DNA of 64,000 nt from Sipunculus nudus (GCA_026874595.1 CM049316.1:67296676-67360675); one strand, 5' to 3'. Positions 24,980-37,470 are shown, numbered from the stretch's first letter. The notes: generated from the sequence alone by a model not told the origin. Made by a program: numbers and translations.

Positions 24980-26430
24980 AATATGTCTAAAATTGGCCAA
25001 CCATTACACTACATTATGATTCTCAGAAAAGTCTGCTGATCTCAGCTATTTTATAAACAAGGCATACAGGCTTAATGCGAACCTGTGCAGAATTTGGGAG
25101 TATGAATGGTGGTTTATTTTTTAAATTTAATATTGATCCTCTTATGTCCTGTATATCTACCTTCGTCATTATGATTTCAGCAAAATTGACGTTTTGGACC
25201 TGCACGTTTCGGACTAGGACATTTTAAACAAAGATGTATCAGTCAGGATATTTTGGATATGTTCTTTTCCCCAGGGAGATTTACTGGGACAGATGACCGG
25301 ACAATTTGGCAGCATGGTTTCGAAGAAAAACATTTTAAAATGGTTTTTAGCTTTTTCCCTATAAAATCTAAGTAATTGCAGCTGGCCAAGAAATAAGCAA
25401 AATCCGATAGAATTTTTAAGTGGATTTTTTTGCAAAAAAAAATTGGTGATGCTAGCTCCTGCACTTTTTAGAAAGCTATTACGCACGACGGACGACGCCT
25501 CACCATCGTATAAGCTAACAGTTTCGCTAAATATGCAAACAAAGTTTTTTTTTTCAATCGGTTGAAAGATATAGTTCCACTAGTTCTAATCTGGGCATTC
25601 TTCGTCTAGACGATGTGTCTGGACGTCTAGACACATTGTCTAGAAACCAGACAGAGCCAGGTCAGTTGCTATGGTGATCTCTGGACCTCACCTGGTTGAA
25701 CTGAGTGACCTCTTGACTCGGCATGTTTAAACTTGTCATGTTGTCAAATCTGTTTTCAATCACTGAAAGCCTTTTTCAATTGGCTACACTGCTTTTCTAT
25801 AGCTGCATTTACCGATTCTATTCCTATAAAACTGGCAGAACCCTGCCATAGAATAATTCTTGTAAAGTTTAAACCAATCAGCTTAACAGTTTCATCATAA
25901 ATCAGTATATAAGCAAGAAGAGTGTAAAAATTACATTTTTTCTTGTAAAAAAAAACACAAATACCTCAGTTTCAGATATGACTTATGTGACAAACACTTG
26001 CATAAAATTTGGTGATGATAGCTCCAGCAGTTTCTGAGATTTTAATTTTAGTGTGCATTTTTGGACAGATGGCTAAGTTCAATCTTCTGTAACTCGGCCA
26101 AAAATCTCTGAACTGGAACGATTCGAACAAACCTGAGAAGATTGCTCCAGGGAATATTTCTGTGAAATATTGGACAATTTGGCTGGACACTTTCGAAAAA
26201 GAAGATTTTTAAAGGTTTTTAAGCTTTTTCTCTATAAAATCTAAATTAATGCAGAAACCCAATAATAAGCTCTAGGGCACCAAGTTTCACATGTAACTAA
26301 TTCTTACATGTAATTTGGAGCTTATAGCTCCGACGGTTTCTGACTTACAGCCATGGACGGCGGACGGCCAGCCATGGACGGCGGACGGACGACGCCACGC
26401 CAACGCATAAGCTCACAGGTTCGCTTAAAA
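24980..26430 (+). repeat. Pearl/HINE-like element with two diverged cores
   Basis: A core containing AAATTGGTGATGCTAGCTCC near 25440 and a relative at 26010 and 26310 share CTATAAAATCTAA, GGACAATTTGGC and AGCTCC motifs. Each block ends in a GGACGGACGACGCC-type run (25488-25500; 26346-26395) and then CGTATAAGCTAACAGTTTCGC or CGCATAAGCTCACAGGTTCGC. Core, GACG microsatellite and unique tail is the pearl layout. Boundaries are approximate. Confidence 0.45.
25605..25644. repeat. 16-bp hairpin, one mismatch
   Basis: TCTAGACGATGTGTCT, an 8-nt loop, then AGACACATTGTCTAGA. Confidence 0.8.
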
Positions 26431-27670
26431 TATGACAGCATCTATATTGAAACGTCATATGATGACGTTTACTTTTTCTTAAAAGAGGCCCATTACTGTC
26501 TTTTGAAAAAAAATATATATGTAATTTCTGGCTTCCTATGTGTATATATTAATAATCTAAGGGTTGTTTTGGTTGTGAAACGTTCTTATAACGCCTTCGC
26601 GAATGATGTATGATCTTTTTTTATCAACAGCATGTTTGTAAACACAGCAATGTTGACAAATGGGAAATTATGTAACCCAAGGTGGTAGGTTGCATATATG
26701 TGGAGGTAGAAAGGTCCCTTGTTGCAAAACGCCATTGCAATGCTATGGCTTAGCTGACTCGTTGCCAGATGCCCTTGTTGAATTTGTTTTGATGATTTTA
26801 GCGGGCCCCACATATTATAAATACGCTGATATAAACAAAACAAGTAGCATTGGTGGGGTGATATTCACTTTTTCTGGCCTATTTTTGATAAAAGCTCCAT
26901 GGGATTACCTTTACTTTACAAAGGTGAAATAGGTGATTGGACCCCTTTAATAAAAGCTCCCAAGGTATTACCTTTATTTTATAAAGGTTAGATGGGCCCC
27001 TTTAAGCTACACAGTGATATTCCATATAAAGCAGGGGATGAGTTAAACACAAATACACTGTCGTTAATATATTAGATTAACACGTTAAATAAAAAAATAA
27101 CTGTTTAAGGAAAAACAAATCAAACAAACAAAAAACAGTTGCTTTCTTAGTCACCGCGCGTCAAAATCTTAATTTTAAGTAGAAATTTACCGATATGGAG
27201 CTCCGATATTTATTCAAATAAATAAAATTTTTATAAAAAAAATATTTGTTATGATGGGTGTTCACTGTCTACCAAAACAATTCTGTTACTACCATGTTTT
27301 CACCGAACATGAAATACTTATAGAAAAAAAAGGTCATCGCCCTCCCGCGATGATTTCTTGAAAAATAACCTCAGAAATAAACTTTTATATTGGTGGTATA
27401 ATCAATGATCATTTAAGAGGAGGTGAGAAGTGACAGTCAAATTAAAAAAGTATACCATCTGTGGCTTTTTGGATGTGCAGCTCTCTGCTGTATCAACAAT
27501 TATATGCTTTTGTCAATGTATGATGGACAAGTCTTTTTTATTTCTAACATTTTAATACTTTGGAATGAAGCATTCGGACGCTCGCATACAGTATAAAACA
27601 GGATATTTGCCTCCAGACCCATTCATTTATCTAAATAATTACGCAAGTAAATTAATATATATATCGTCTT

Positions 27671-27786
<116 letters not shown>

Positions 27787-28100
27787 ATAAACTCGCGATT
27801 TCCTTGTTGGCCAGTTCTACTTCTAATCAAGTAATAGTAATCCTCCACGTCATACAAATCCAATAACTATACGATGCGCTAAAAGTGTTTGGAAAACGTT
27901 TTGTTCGGAGAAATCAAACATGTCCAATATACATTTTTTAAGGGTACTGTGTCACCGCATCACCATAATTAGAAATAGGAGAGAGGAGCAGTTTTTACTA
28001 GGACGACAGCTAGCTCTTGCTTTACATGATGAAACTGTCAGTATTTTACATTTCTTATTGTGCTTGTGATATGCACTTAAATAGATGTAGTAGCTTTTAC

Positions 28101-28278
28101 CTTCTTTCGAAACTTTCCTTAGCCGCACCAGATCTTGCTTGTTGCCAACCAGGATTATGGGTCTCGGGCTTTCTCGCTGGATCTCGCGTAGTATTTCTGT
28201 GACGTAATTGAATGAGCTTTTGTCCGCCACGGAGTACACCAGTATGATGGCGTCAACATTTTCATAACAAAACAGGTC
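28101..28278 (-). CDS. RGK-family small GTPase, central exon with NKxD motif
   Basis: The 178-nt exon starts in phase 0 after an acceptor TTTTTTTGCAG and ends in phase 1 at GAAG|GTAAAA. It gives 59 residues. VDAIILVYSVADKSSF is the beta4 strand and following helix of the Ras fold, and PIILVGNKQDLV holds the G4 guanine-specificity motif NKQD. The stretch PIILVGNKxDLVRxRxVS is close to vertebrate Rad/Gem/Rem. The segment before beta4 (DLFCYEN) keeps a cysteine at the place of the HC of RGK proteins. The region between the DGE strand and beta4 is about five residues shorter than in Ras or Gem when the 49.8-kb exon is joined directly. This is the clearest coding segment in the window. Confidence 0.9.
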
Positions 28279-28994
28279 CTGCAAAAAAATGAAAATATCT
28301 AAAATCAGTTTTCCCTGTCAGGTAAAACGACCAAAAAAGTCGATATTTAGAATTCAAAATGATTGTACCAGAGTTCTTTATGGCAGAACTGTCGTCATGT
28401 GACTGGAAATTTTTAGAGGTCAGATACCACGCTCGCACCGGACGTTTTCAGCGAGCGTGGTATCTTAGTTACGTGCAAGGTTTTTATTTGTAATTTTAAT
28501 TAGTAATTTCACAGGTATATATGTTGGTTCAGACTAGGTAAATGATAAGCTTTGTGGATTGTGTGTATCTAAGAGGCTAAGGCTTGACAATAAAAATTTC
28601 AAAGTCAATGTGACGTAAGTTTGTTAAAACTTCTGCTGAACATCGTTTCATAAATACATAACGTTGATTAGATAAATTCAATACAGTTGATCCTAAATAA
28701 TCCGAATGTCATCGGAGACAATAAATGTACGCCGTAAAATATATATCCCATCTTTACCTCTAGATTAAGGACTATACTGGTAAATAAATATATAAAAAAA
28801 CACAGAATTACCGCGGAAAGATTAAAATTCTAACATTTTAAACACTTTGAAAGAAATTTGCATTTTAACATGCAAACAGTATCTTGAAGTCCAGATATAT
28901 TTAATAAAGGACTTCCTTTATTCACAACCCGGCTGATTTACCATTTACTTTTGTGGGCTATGCTGACATAATTTATGTCACGTTAAAGACTGGT

Positions 28995-29095
28995 CAGGTG
29001 CTATACCGCGCCCGGTATGCGGATCCAATTCCCCCCTGAGAATTCCATTTTACCGCATCTCATGCCGCATACTGCATATCGCGTACCGCGGGCCC
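28995..29095. repeat. CCGC/GCGG-rich inverted patch
   Basis: CCGGTATGCGGATCC and CCGCATCTCATGCCGCAT face each other. Same family as 12.6-12.9 kb. Confidence 0.4.
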
Positions 29096-30021
29096 TTACA
29101 CTGATCGCTTAGGCCTACACTAATCGATTAGCCCTGTACAAATCGCTTGGCGCAGTGATCGCTGGGCGATTGCATACATCTTGTTGTTGGATTCTCTCAG
29201 ACTCTTCGTTCTTTCGTCTCATGCGAATCCTAAGCAGACTATTCTGAATACCAAGCTGTCATTTAGTAAAAATATTGTCAAATCCATTCGGGATCCTGGT
29301 GAAATAATAGACCATAGACATATTGCCTAACCTCATCGAAACTAATTAAATCACTGATCAAACCACTGCTTCGTCTGTCCAAGTAAGAAAGATTGCATTA
29401 TTCATTCTTATTTCGCAAGACAAACCAAACTTTCTCGGCATAGCTAATCTGGAAACGGATCTATTTATCTCAGAGATTTTAGACTAATTGAAGAAGCCTT
29501 CAAACTTTTCTTAATTATCATTCAAACTAATTACGGATGAATCACTCCACCTGATCAGTTTATTTTCCCAGAACACTTTTGTGAAACTAATTTTAGTCAG
29601 CGAGCACCACGTATTAAAGTAATTACACATGTAACAACAGGTGTGTTTTTAACGCTTGATTCTTCCGGTGCGCAAGGTACAAATGTTTCCAATTACCAAA
29701 GATTAAAGGTTAGTCCGTAATTCACTCTTGTTTGAATTATTTGTAATTCAGAGTTTTTTTATCTTTTGATTGATCAGTAGAACACTGCCCTGCATTTCAT
29801 CAAGGCGCTGATTAAAAGGTCATTACGTTCAGCATGGGATTCTGCTTATTCAGCTATTAGTATAATAACACGCTTATATATCTCGCTGACTTCTGCAAAA
29901 AAGGCCTCCCAAATGTTAATGACAAAGAAAAGAGAAAATGCTCTTTCTTCAGTGAAAAAGTAAAATCGATGACTGCATCCGGGTTTTCTCACTTTTTGAA
30001 AAACCAAATGTCAATATGATA

Positions 30022-30380
30022 CAGTGGTCGGCTTTTTTTATTCGTGAGGGTTTCGAATTCGCGATATTAACAAAAGGTTTATAATAACGAAAATAATATC
30101 TTCGCGAATAAGACAGTCCAACCCCGCAGATAAACGTAATATTATGAATAAGATATATTTTACATAATCTGCCTTGAGTGAATAAGAATTTCAAATTCAC
30201 TGATATTCTCTTAGTTTTCTCAAATGGTAAATATTTTTGTGAATATATTAAAAATAATTTATTCAATAAAGGATGTATTATGTGAAGTTTACTACATGGT
30301 GAGATCGCGAAAATGAAACCCTCGCGAAACCCTTTCAGGGGAAATCGCGAAATTTTAATCTCGCGGATATGACGCCAACC
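30022..30380. repeat. TTCGCGA-rich fold-back repeat
   Basis: The left side carries TTCGTGAGGGTTTCGAATTC and the right side inverted relatives (GAAACCCTCGCGAAA, AAATCGCGAAATTTT). The outermost GTGGTCGGC and GCCAACCAC are imperfect inverses. It runs into a CA/TA microsatellite at 30380-30408. The 149-codon frame across it is not a gene. Confidence 0.45.
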
Positions 30381-31023
30381 ACACACACACACACACATAT
30401 ATATATACTAGTATATAGTTTATCATAGAGCTCCACATACCAGATAATGTGCATGGTCCACACGCATGCAAATGAGGAAATTTTAAATAACACACTGCAC
30501 ACAGAAACTCACTGTTAAACATAATTAAATTAAGAGTTATAATGACAGTTTCACCAAATCTGATAAAAAGGCGATTCCTTGAAAAGGGAGGGACTTGAAT
30601 GCAGGCTTGCGATGAATTCCCACCAGTTAAGGTTTATGTGCAGGGTTCAGCTAACATTAATATAGCTCTAAAGGTTTCTGCATGGATATTACAGAATTCA
30701 TAATATGCGCATAATGCGCTTCAATTATGTAAATACAATATTATACTAAAGAGCTTTATTTGTTTTCTAAATTAAAGAAAGTTATTATAAGCGTGGCAAA
30801 CTAATTCACTAATTGACTACTTTATTATTGTTACAAATGTTCCGGGAGGAAGGCAGGGGGCGCCAGACGTGATGCAAAAGGGTAATCACTAATCAGACGT
30901 TTAAACAAGAACAGAAAAAAAAAACTGATCCCATGAAATTAAATGATTCAACGTGGCTTCAAGGTTCTTCAGAGTCTGTTTCAACATTGTATCAGTTTTT
31001 TCCTTAATATTTTATAAACTGTT

Positions 31024-31423
31024 AAGCTACGATTCCTTTTACGCGGTTGCGGCCGCGGTGTGCGGTTGCGGCAAGGCCGATTCCTTTGATGCGGTCGCAG
31101 TTGCGGATAAAAACGATGTTTTTATGTGTGATATAATATTTATGTAAGATTTATGTAAGATTCCTCGCGTTATAATCCTGGGGAACCCCTATGTGACGTA
31201 TACAATTCAGCGGGATTCCTCGTCCGACCCCATCCGTTTAAATTTTTTTTTTCGGATCGGTCGCTACATGACAATTTTTTTGTCGGATGACGGGTCGGAT
31301 AAGTACCGTGACGGTAACCGCATCAAAGGAATCGGTCCTTCATAATATCATACGTTCGACTCTACCCGCAACCGCGACCGTACCGCAGCCGCAACAGCAA
31401 CTTCGTAAAAGGAATCGTAGTTT
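31024..31423. repeat. GC-rich inverted repeat pair
   Basis: CTACGATTCCTTTTACG (31027-31043) is exactly inverted near 31404-31420. An inner CCGATTCCTTTGATGCGGT (31078-31096) is exactly inverted near 31317-31335. Degenerate GCGGTTGCGG repeats fill the arms. Confidence 0.75.
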
Positions 31424-32099
31424 TACTCTCAGACAGATCGATATGCATGTACATATTCTGAAAGCTAAAATATATTCTCTACAATGTATATGAAAACCTT
31501 GGGATCCCCAAATGAGATGAGATTATAAAGTTATTGTATTATTTTTATACATTTTAACTTTAAATATGTATTTCTATGGGGTTGTTAACATATATGTTTA
31601 TTTTTTGCCTATCTTTAATTTGTAGGTAAATATCCCATAAAATCATAATTTGAGGTTAAATATTCCACATGAAATAAAAGTCTGGGAATTGTTTCCAATA
31701 TTTTATCATTATTCCAGAGACATTCCGTTGCTGTTTTAGGTATTATGGAAAAAATGATATTTTTATCGAATATTTAAATATTCATCGAAACATCTAAAAT
31801 GTTTAAAAACTTAGATAAAATCAACCAGTTCCAGATATCCAAAATTCTCTGTATACCAAAAATTAATGCACATTTGTATCTTTTAAAATATATACATGTC
31901 AAGGTGTTCCGGAATAGTTTTTTTAATATATCAAGAAAAAAAACAGAATATCACCAACAATGCCAGGCCCATCCGTCTACGCACTTCCTACTTTGAGGAC
32001 TGTTCCTACGCGGATCGTCACTCACAACCCACGCAACCGCAACAGGCGATAGATTAATATTCGTTCTACTTTTGTCTGCCGCCCTTCACCAGTACCAAT

Positions 32100-32265
32100 T
32101 CACTCCTGGGTGGAGAAGGCCCGCCCTTGTGGTAAAGACTTTGGCAAGGAGTCTTAGCGCAGCATGCCGTCTGAACGGGACTCGAACCCGCAACCTTTCG
32201 AGCAGCGTCCTAAAGTCCTAGCGCAACCACGCTTCACACGGTGCAAGTATTATTTTGTGGTAAGA
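32100..32265 (-). repeat. tRNA-derived SINE head (minus)
   Basis: Minus strand reads GGGTTCGAGTCC (B box; plus 32178-32189) preceded by a tRNA-like stem region. No intact cloverleaf was recognised. Confidence 0.4.
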
Positions 32266-32570
32266 TAATGCTTGGCTCCCGAAAATAAAATCTGACTAGC
32301 GATTCCCATCAGTTGTTCATCTGTGCCACGATTTGTTCTGTACATCCTGACTAAATCACATGAAACAAAACTGCTCGTGCAAACAATAATTTACTTTTAC
32401 AATCGGACTTTATTCGACCTTGCTGCAAGACAGTGAAAGAGTCAGAAATCTTATCGGGAACCGCATGACTAAATTTTATTGCCGATCAGCAATTCCTGGC
32501 GGCCATGTCATTTACCCCAAATCTACTTCAACTGCCCACTTTTTTTCAGAACATGGTTTTCTGTGGCCCA

Positions 32571-32571
<1 letters not shown>

Positions 32572-32644
<73 letters not shown>

Positions 32645-32690
32645 CAATATCATATTTATGCTTTATATATATATATATTTATATATATAA
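32572..32690. repeat. (TA)n microsatellite
   Basis: Pure AT at about 32572-32641, then interrupted AT to 32690. Confidence 0.95.
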
Positions 32691-32694
32691 TTTT

Positions 32695-32795
32695 AACGTG
32701 CCATACAACCCACTCTCATAACAACGCCGGGGATCAAACCCGGGTCGCCATTGGAGAGTGGCCGAGCGTTTTACCAAACGTCTGTCAAGGCACCT
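32695..32795 (-). repeat. tRNA-derived SINE head (minus)
   Basis: Minus strand shows CGACCCGGGTTTGATCCCC, a B box with the flanking T stem, and upstream a region resembling D and anticodon arms. It lies beside (TA)n. Confidence 0.45.
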
Positions 32796-33159
32796 AATGT
32801 CTTTAAGGATAATTATAAATACAACTAGAAATGTGTATTCTCTCGAATGCAGACTCACGAATGTATGTTTAATGTGGGATACTCCGCAACCCGTGTTTAA
32901 TTCACTCATTGCCCCATATTCCCAGGTTCACTGGTTCATATATGTTCCCCAAATAAGTGTTTGCATTTACTTATTCGGCCCATATTTAAGTGTTCAATAA
33001 GGAGTAGGTGACTGAATAATTGTGAATATCAATTTGTGGATGCGGATCATTAATAAAGCACGCACTGAAATCAAATCGATTCTTCATTGGCCCATTCCTG
33101 AGGTTCCCTAAAATTTCATTGGATTCCGTTCATGATTGCGTGGGTTATCTTGTGAACAC

Positions 33160-33181
33160 ACACACACACACACACACACAC
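33160..33181. repeat. (CA)n microsatellite
   Basis: A pure CA run. Confidence 0.9.
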
Positions 33182-33346
33182 GAACGGAAATGGACGCATA
33201 GCCTCCTGGCGGTAACAATAACGAATATCACATTATAAACTATACACCGAAAAATCGTGTGTAATGCGTTATCAGGAGTCATAAATATCACGCCATATAT
33301 CAACTGTAATTTACAAAAGAAAACAAAGAATGCTTTAGATACTTAC

Positions 33347-33396
33347 TATCCATATACCTTGAAACTCGTCAGTACCATTTTCCATTTGGAACACGG
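33347..33396 (-). other. Exon-like island with strong splice sites (candidate poison exon)
   Basis: On the minus strand, a pyrimidine-rich run ending TTATAG precedes 50 bases that end at GGATA|GTAAGTATC, a near-consensus donor. It sits inside the RGK intron on the coding strand. 50 nt is not a multiple of three. If placed between the 49.8-kb and 28.2-kb exons it would create TAG exactly at the downstream junction, ending the protein before NKxD. It may be a cryptic or regulatory exon, or chance. Confidence 0.25.
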
Positions 33397-34214
33397 CTAT
33401 AATAAGTAAACTGAGAGAAAGCCATTACGAGCCTTTTATATCTTTCCTTAATGCCTTGATATATATTTAGTCTCTGTTGCGGTACCTTTCAGCCAATACA
33501 GGCTCATACAAAGCAAATACAAGCGCTACAGGTTGCTGTTAAAACAACGCTCCTGCAAAACATTTAAACATTTCAGGAAAGACTTGGGATGAATAAATAA
33601 TATGCTAAGTGCTGGTTGAAGTAGGCCTCATCAACTGATTGTTAAACGCGCTCTATGCTCCCACTGTAAGACTGGTTTGGTCATGACTGAAGTACCTATA
33701 TATCACTACCTGTGGCACAATATATCTTTCTACAATGTTATCCACAAAGAAAACGAAATAAAAGAAATGGCTGATTTTCCCTAGTGACCTTCCAGTGCAT
33801 GTTTCTTGGGTTTAGTAATCTTACCTTCTTAAAACTTGATTCTTAGTTGGAGTGGTTTTCGTGCAATTTCGCATGGTTCCAGTTCTTACGTTCAACCAGG
33901 GACTATTAAGTTTTTCGTAGGCTACACCAGAGCGAAAAAATGCCCAATAGGACCTTTCTTCTGGCAGAGTATCATGAATTTTTCATAACTTAAAAGAATT
34001 TTGACTCTCTGAGAAATCATCTAAATGCGCATGCTTGACATTGTTATGCCATGCATTTTATTTATGCCAGTTTGTTGTTTTAAATTTTCCACCAGCGAAC
34101 TACTTACATGTTTGAAAATTGGTACATTGTAGGTATACGGAATTTCTTAGTGATGGTGATAAGAAAGATTATGATTAGCACAATATCAACAAACACAAAT
34201 ATATATTATGAACA

Positions 34215-34510
34215 CACAAATAAACAGGCATCCGAAGTTCGAATCTCAACCTGTGGTACGGTGAGAATGTTCACGATTGGCCCTCACCAAATTGAAAGGT
34301 GAGTGCTGTGCGCCAAGCAGCCAAGTTACACACACAAACGAGTGCGCCTTTTGGGGTTCCTCCTTGTTTTGACCCAGCATGTGTCTCACTTTAAGCCTTT
34401 TGGGCGCCAGGTTAATAATTATCTACTGCCATGTCACGTAGTCTGAAACCACAACGGCATTCTGTGGGTATTTAGTCAGGCTAGCATTTAAACTTTGAGG
34501 CCAATAACCC
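34215..34510 (+). repeat. tRNA-derived SINE, copy A
   Basis: B box GTTCGAATCTC (34237-34247). The tail (TTTTGGGGTTCCTCC near 34350; ACGTAGTCTGAAACC near 34436; AGGCTAGCATTTAAA near 34479) is related to the SINEs inside the 47.4-kb and 51.8-kb repeats. The head is shortened. Confidence 0.55.
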
Positions 34511-34669
34511 TAGGTCGATTAGGGTTTTATGGTTTTATTTATATCTGGATGTTTTAAGACATCATCATACACGCCTTTGCAAGCATTAATAATGACAAAT
34601 GATCTCTTACTCTTGACATTTATATCTGTAGGAGAAAAAATATTCTATAAAAGAAGTTTAAAAACTAGA

Positions 34670-36060
34670 TGTGTCGGAACGACACGAATGCCCCCGCCTT
34701 GGGCAAATTAGAAACATTTGTAAAATTTGGAAAATTTTTTAAGTTCAGGAGGTGTCATATGGTCAAAAGTAGGTCAACAAGGGCAAAATGCAAACTCGAT
34801 CTGTACCGGGTCATTATCAAGCAACACACCAAAAATCATGCCAGTATATGCAGGCATTGTGAAAAAAAGTCCATACATGTGCATTTTCCATAAAAAATTC
34901 TGTCTTTCATGAAATTTTCTATGTTTAGGATCCGTAAAACAATCAAAAGTAGGTCAACCAGGATGAAACGCAAACTCGATCTGTAACTGTCATTATCTGC
35001 CCACACAAAAAAAATCAGGGTGGTATCTGCAGGCATTGAGGAAAAAAAGTCAGTACATATGCATTTGTTATGAAAATTTCTATTTTTCATGAAACTTTCT
35101 ATGTTCAGGAGCAGTCAAATGGTCAAAAGTAGGTCAACTGAGACAAAACAGGAACTCGATCTGTAACTGGTCATTATCTGCCTACATACCAAAAATCAGG
35201 CCCATATCTGCAGGCACTGCGAAAAAAAGTCCATACATGTGCACTTTTTTTATGAAATTTTCTATGTGAGAGCACCGCCAAACGGTCAAAAATAGGTCAA
35301 CTGGGGCAAAACGCGAACTCCATCTGTAACTGGTCATTATCTGCCAACACACCAAAAATCAGGCCAATATCTGCAGGCACTGAGAACAAAAAACGTACAT
35401 GTGTATTTGTCATGAAATTTCATATTTTTCATGAAATTTTCTATGTTCAGGAGCCGTAAAACGGTCAAAAGTAGGTCAACCAGGACGAAATGCGAACTCG
35501 ATCTGTAACTGGTCCATATCTGCTCACACACCAAAAATCAGGCCAATATCTGCAGGCATTGCGAAAATAAGTCCGTACATGTGTATCTGTCATGAATATT
35601 TCTATTTTTCATGAAATTTTCTAAGTTTAGGAGCCGTAAAACAGTCAAAAGTGGGTCAACCAGGACGAAACGCGAACTTGATCTGTAACTGGTCTATATC
35701 TGCTCACACACCAAAAATCAGGCCAATATCTGCAGGCATTGCGAAAAAAAAGTCCGTACATGTGTATCTGTCATGAATATTTCTATTTTTCATGAAATTA
35801 CCTAAGTTTAGGAGCCGTAAAACGGTCAAAAGTAAGTCAACTGGGACGAAACGCGAACTCGATCTGTAACTGGTCTAAATCTGCCCACACACCAAAAATC
35901 AGGCCAATATCTGCAGGCATTGCGAAAAAAAAGTCCATACAACTGTTTCATTTCGGAATGACGGAAGGACAGAATGACGGAATGACAGAATGACGGAATG
36001 ACGGAATGACGGACATGGGTAAAACTATATGCCCCGGCCACTTTGTGGCGGGGGCATAAA
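34670..36060 (+). mobile_element. Pearl/HINE-like element with seven ~180-bp cores
   Basis: The left end has GAATGCCCCCGCC and the right end GGCGGGGGCATAAAA, near-inverses. Seven core repeats are marked by the CTCGATCTGTAACTGGTC motif, whose CTCGAT end falls at 34800, 34980, 35160, 35323, 35502, 35682 and 35863 (spacing 163-181). Then come a (GGAATGAC)n microsatellite (35956-36015) and a terminal hairpin TGCCCCGGCCAC TTT GTGGCGGGGGCA (36031-36057). This order (cores, ACGG-type microsatellite, tail) matches pearl/HINE non-autonomous Helentrons described in bivalves. No coding potential. Confidence 0.65.
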
Positions 36061-36316
36061 AATTGGAGAGTTGGTCATGTTAAAGTATCATCTTTGTATT
36101 CTTTAATTTGCGACAACTTTAGAAAGATATCTATCTCCGGAACATTGATTCCGAATTTCCCATGAAATCACACATTCCAAGGAAAACAATATTTGGTTAA
36201 ATTAATGGAAATAATCCATTCTCAAGTTCCATTTATACTGAGATAACTATTTCTCTTATTTCGAATATGGAATTCTACAGGCTGTTTCTCATTAAAACTT
36301 TCACACAGACGTGTGC

Positions 36317-36379
<63 letters not shown>

Positions 36380-36380
<1 letters not shown>

Positions 36381-36552
36381 AGTGAAACCTTGAAAATTCG
36401 AGCACTAATGGGACCTTGAAAGTGGTCGCTTTTTCGAGGTAATCGTCTGCTCGAAGTCTGATATGAAGAGCTAAACCAGAATTAGGACCGTTAAAAATTG
36501 TCGTTATTTTAGGTGGTCGCAAAAACAGGCGGTCGTTAGGCGAGGTTTTACT
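36380..36552. mobile_element. Small Tc1/pogo-like MITE (in 2.1-kb copy 1)
   Basis: Ends CAGTGAAACCT and AGGTTTTACTT are imperfect inverses. Just inside, GGTGGTCGC / GCGGTCGTTAGGC motifs. It sits between two (TA)n tracts, as expected for TA-targeting elements. Repeated at 38492-38664 and 40585-40758 by the triplication. Confidence 0.5.
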
Positions 36553-36967
36553 TTATTATATATATATATATAAATATATATTTATATATATATATATATA
36601 TATATATTTAAAGCGGAATTCTTAAATTATAGGGGTTTTAGTAAGTTGTTTTTGTACATTTTATTGAGAGCAAAACACCTTAACTCCTTTATTTTCAGAA
36701 CACATTTTAATTTTAACTGTATTCAGCCATGATTACACGATTCAACAGACATTTAAGCTGTAGGTACGCTGTATAGGCGAAGAGTAAAAAATCTAATAAG
36801 AAATGGGGAGTCCCGGTCTCGTGAACGGACGATTATCGGTTGTTTCAGCTCCTAAGGAAATTAGAACCAGTACAGGGTTGCATAACGACGTTGACGGGCC
36901 GAGGGGGGGGGGGGGGGGGGGGGGTTAATATATAATTATATATATATATACTTGTACAAAGAAATAT

Positions 36968-37299
36968 GGTGTTTGTGACGCCGTCATCGTACAGTTCTGA
37001 ACCACATAACGACACATTTGATTTGAAATGACAACTTGCAACTGATTCATTTTCCGCTGCATGAAAAAACAGACCTTGAGTGAACGTCGTGGTGATCAGC
37101 ATAACGTCTGCACGAGGTTATTTTTTTCTTGCTGGTGTTTGTGACGCCGTCATCGTACAGTTCTGAACCACATAACGACACATTTGATTTGAAATGACAG
37201 CTTGCAACTGATTCATTTTCTGCTGCATGAAAAAACAGACCTTGAGTGAACGTCGTGGTGATCAGCATAACGTCAGCACGAGGTTATTTTTTTCTGCGA
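36968..37299 (-). repeat. 166-bp module in tandem pair (in 2.1-kb copy 1)
   Basis: Two head-to-tail 166-bp units start at 36968 and 37134. Each is open on the minus strand (contains SCHFKSNVSLCGSELYDD) and has an acceptor-like TTTTTTCATGCAG. No known domain recognised. The same pair occurs in the other two copies. Confidence 0.85.
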
Positions 37300-37436
37300 T
37301 AAAATAGTAATTATTGTCAGAGTGTCATGAATTTTAAGGAATGATGCTAAGCGTTTACAATATCTTTTTTTATGAGGCCCTGCTGTGTCCTTGCAGTGTC
37401 GTCGATATTCATGTGATATTCGGCAGTTCATATAAT

Positions 37437-37470
<34 letters not shown>

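Noticed and set aside
29949-30398. A 149-codon open frame on the minus strand
   Set aside because: It lies in a fold-back repeat and a CA run. No domain and no splice or start support.
33347-33396. A third-frame reading (VFQMENGTDEFQGIWI) of the 50-nt island as a coding RGK exon between the 49.8-kb and 28.2-kb exons
   Set aside because: It would fit a W-x4-C spacing, but the preceding exon ends in phase 0, which puts this island in a frame that ends in TAG at the next junction. Skipping it keeps phase and gives a better length.
34670-36060. CRISPR-like array from regular ~180-bp repeats
   Set aside because: Repeats are contiguous with no unique spacers, in a eukaryotic intron. They are transposon cores.
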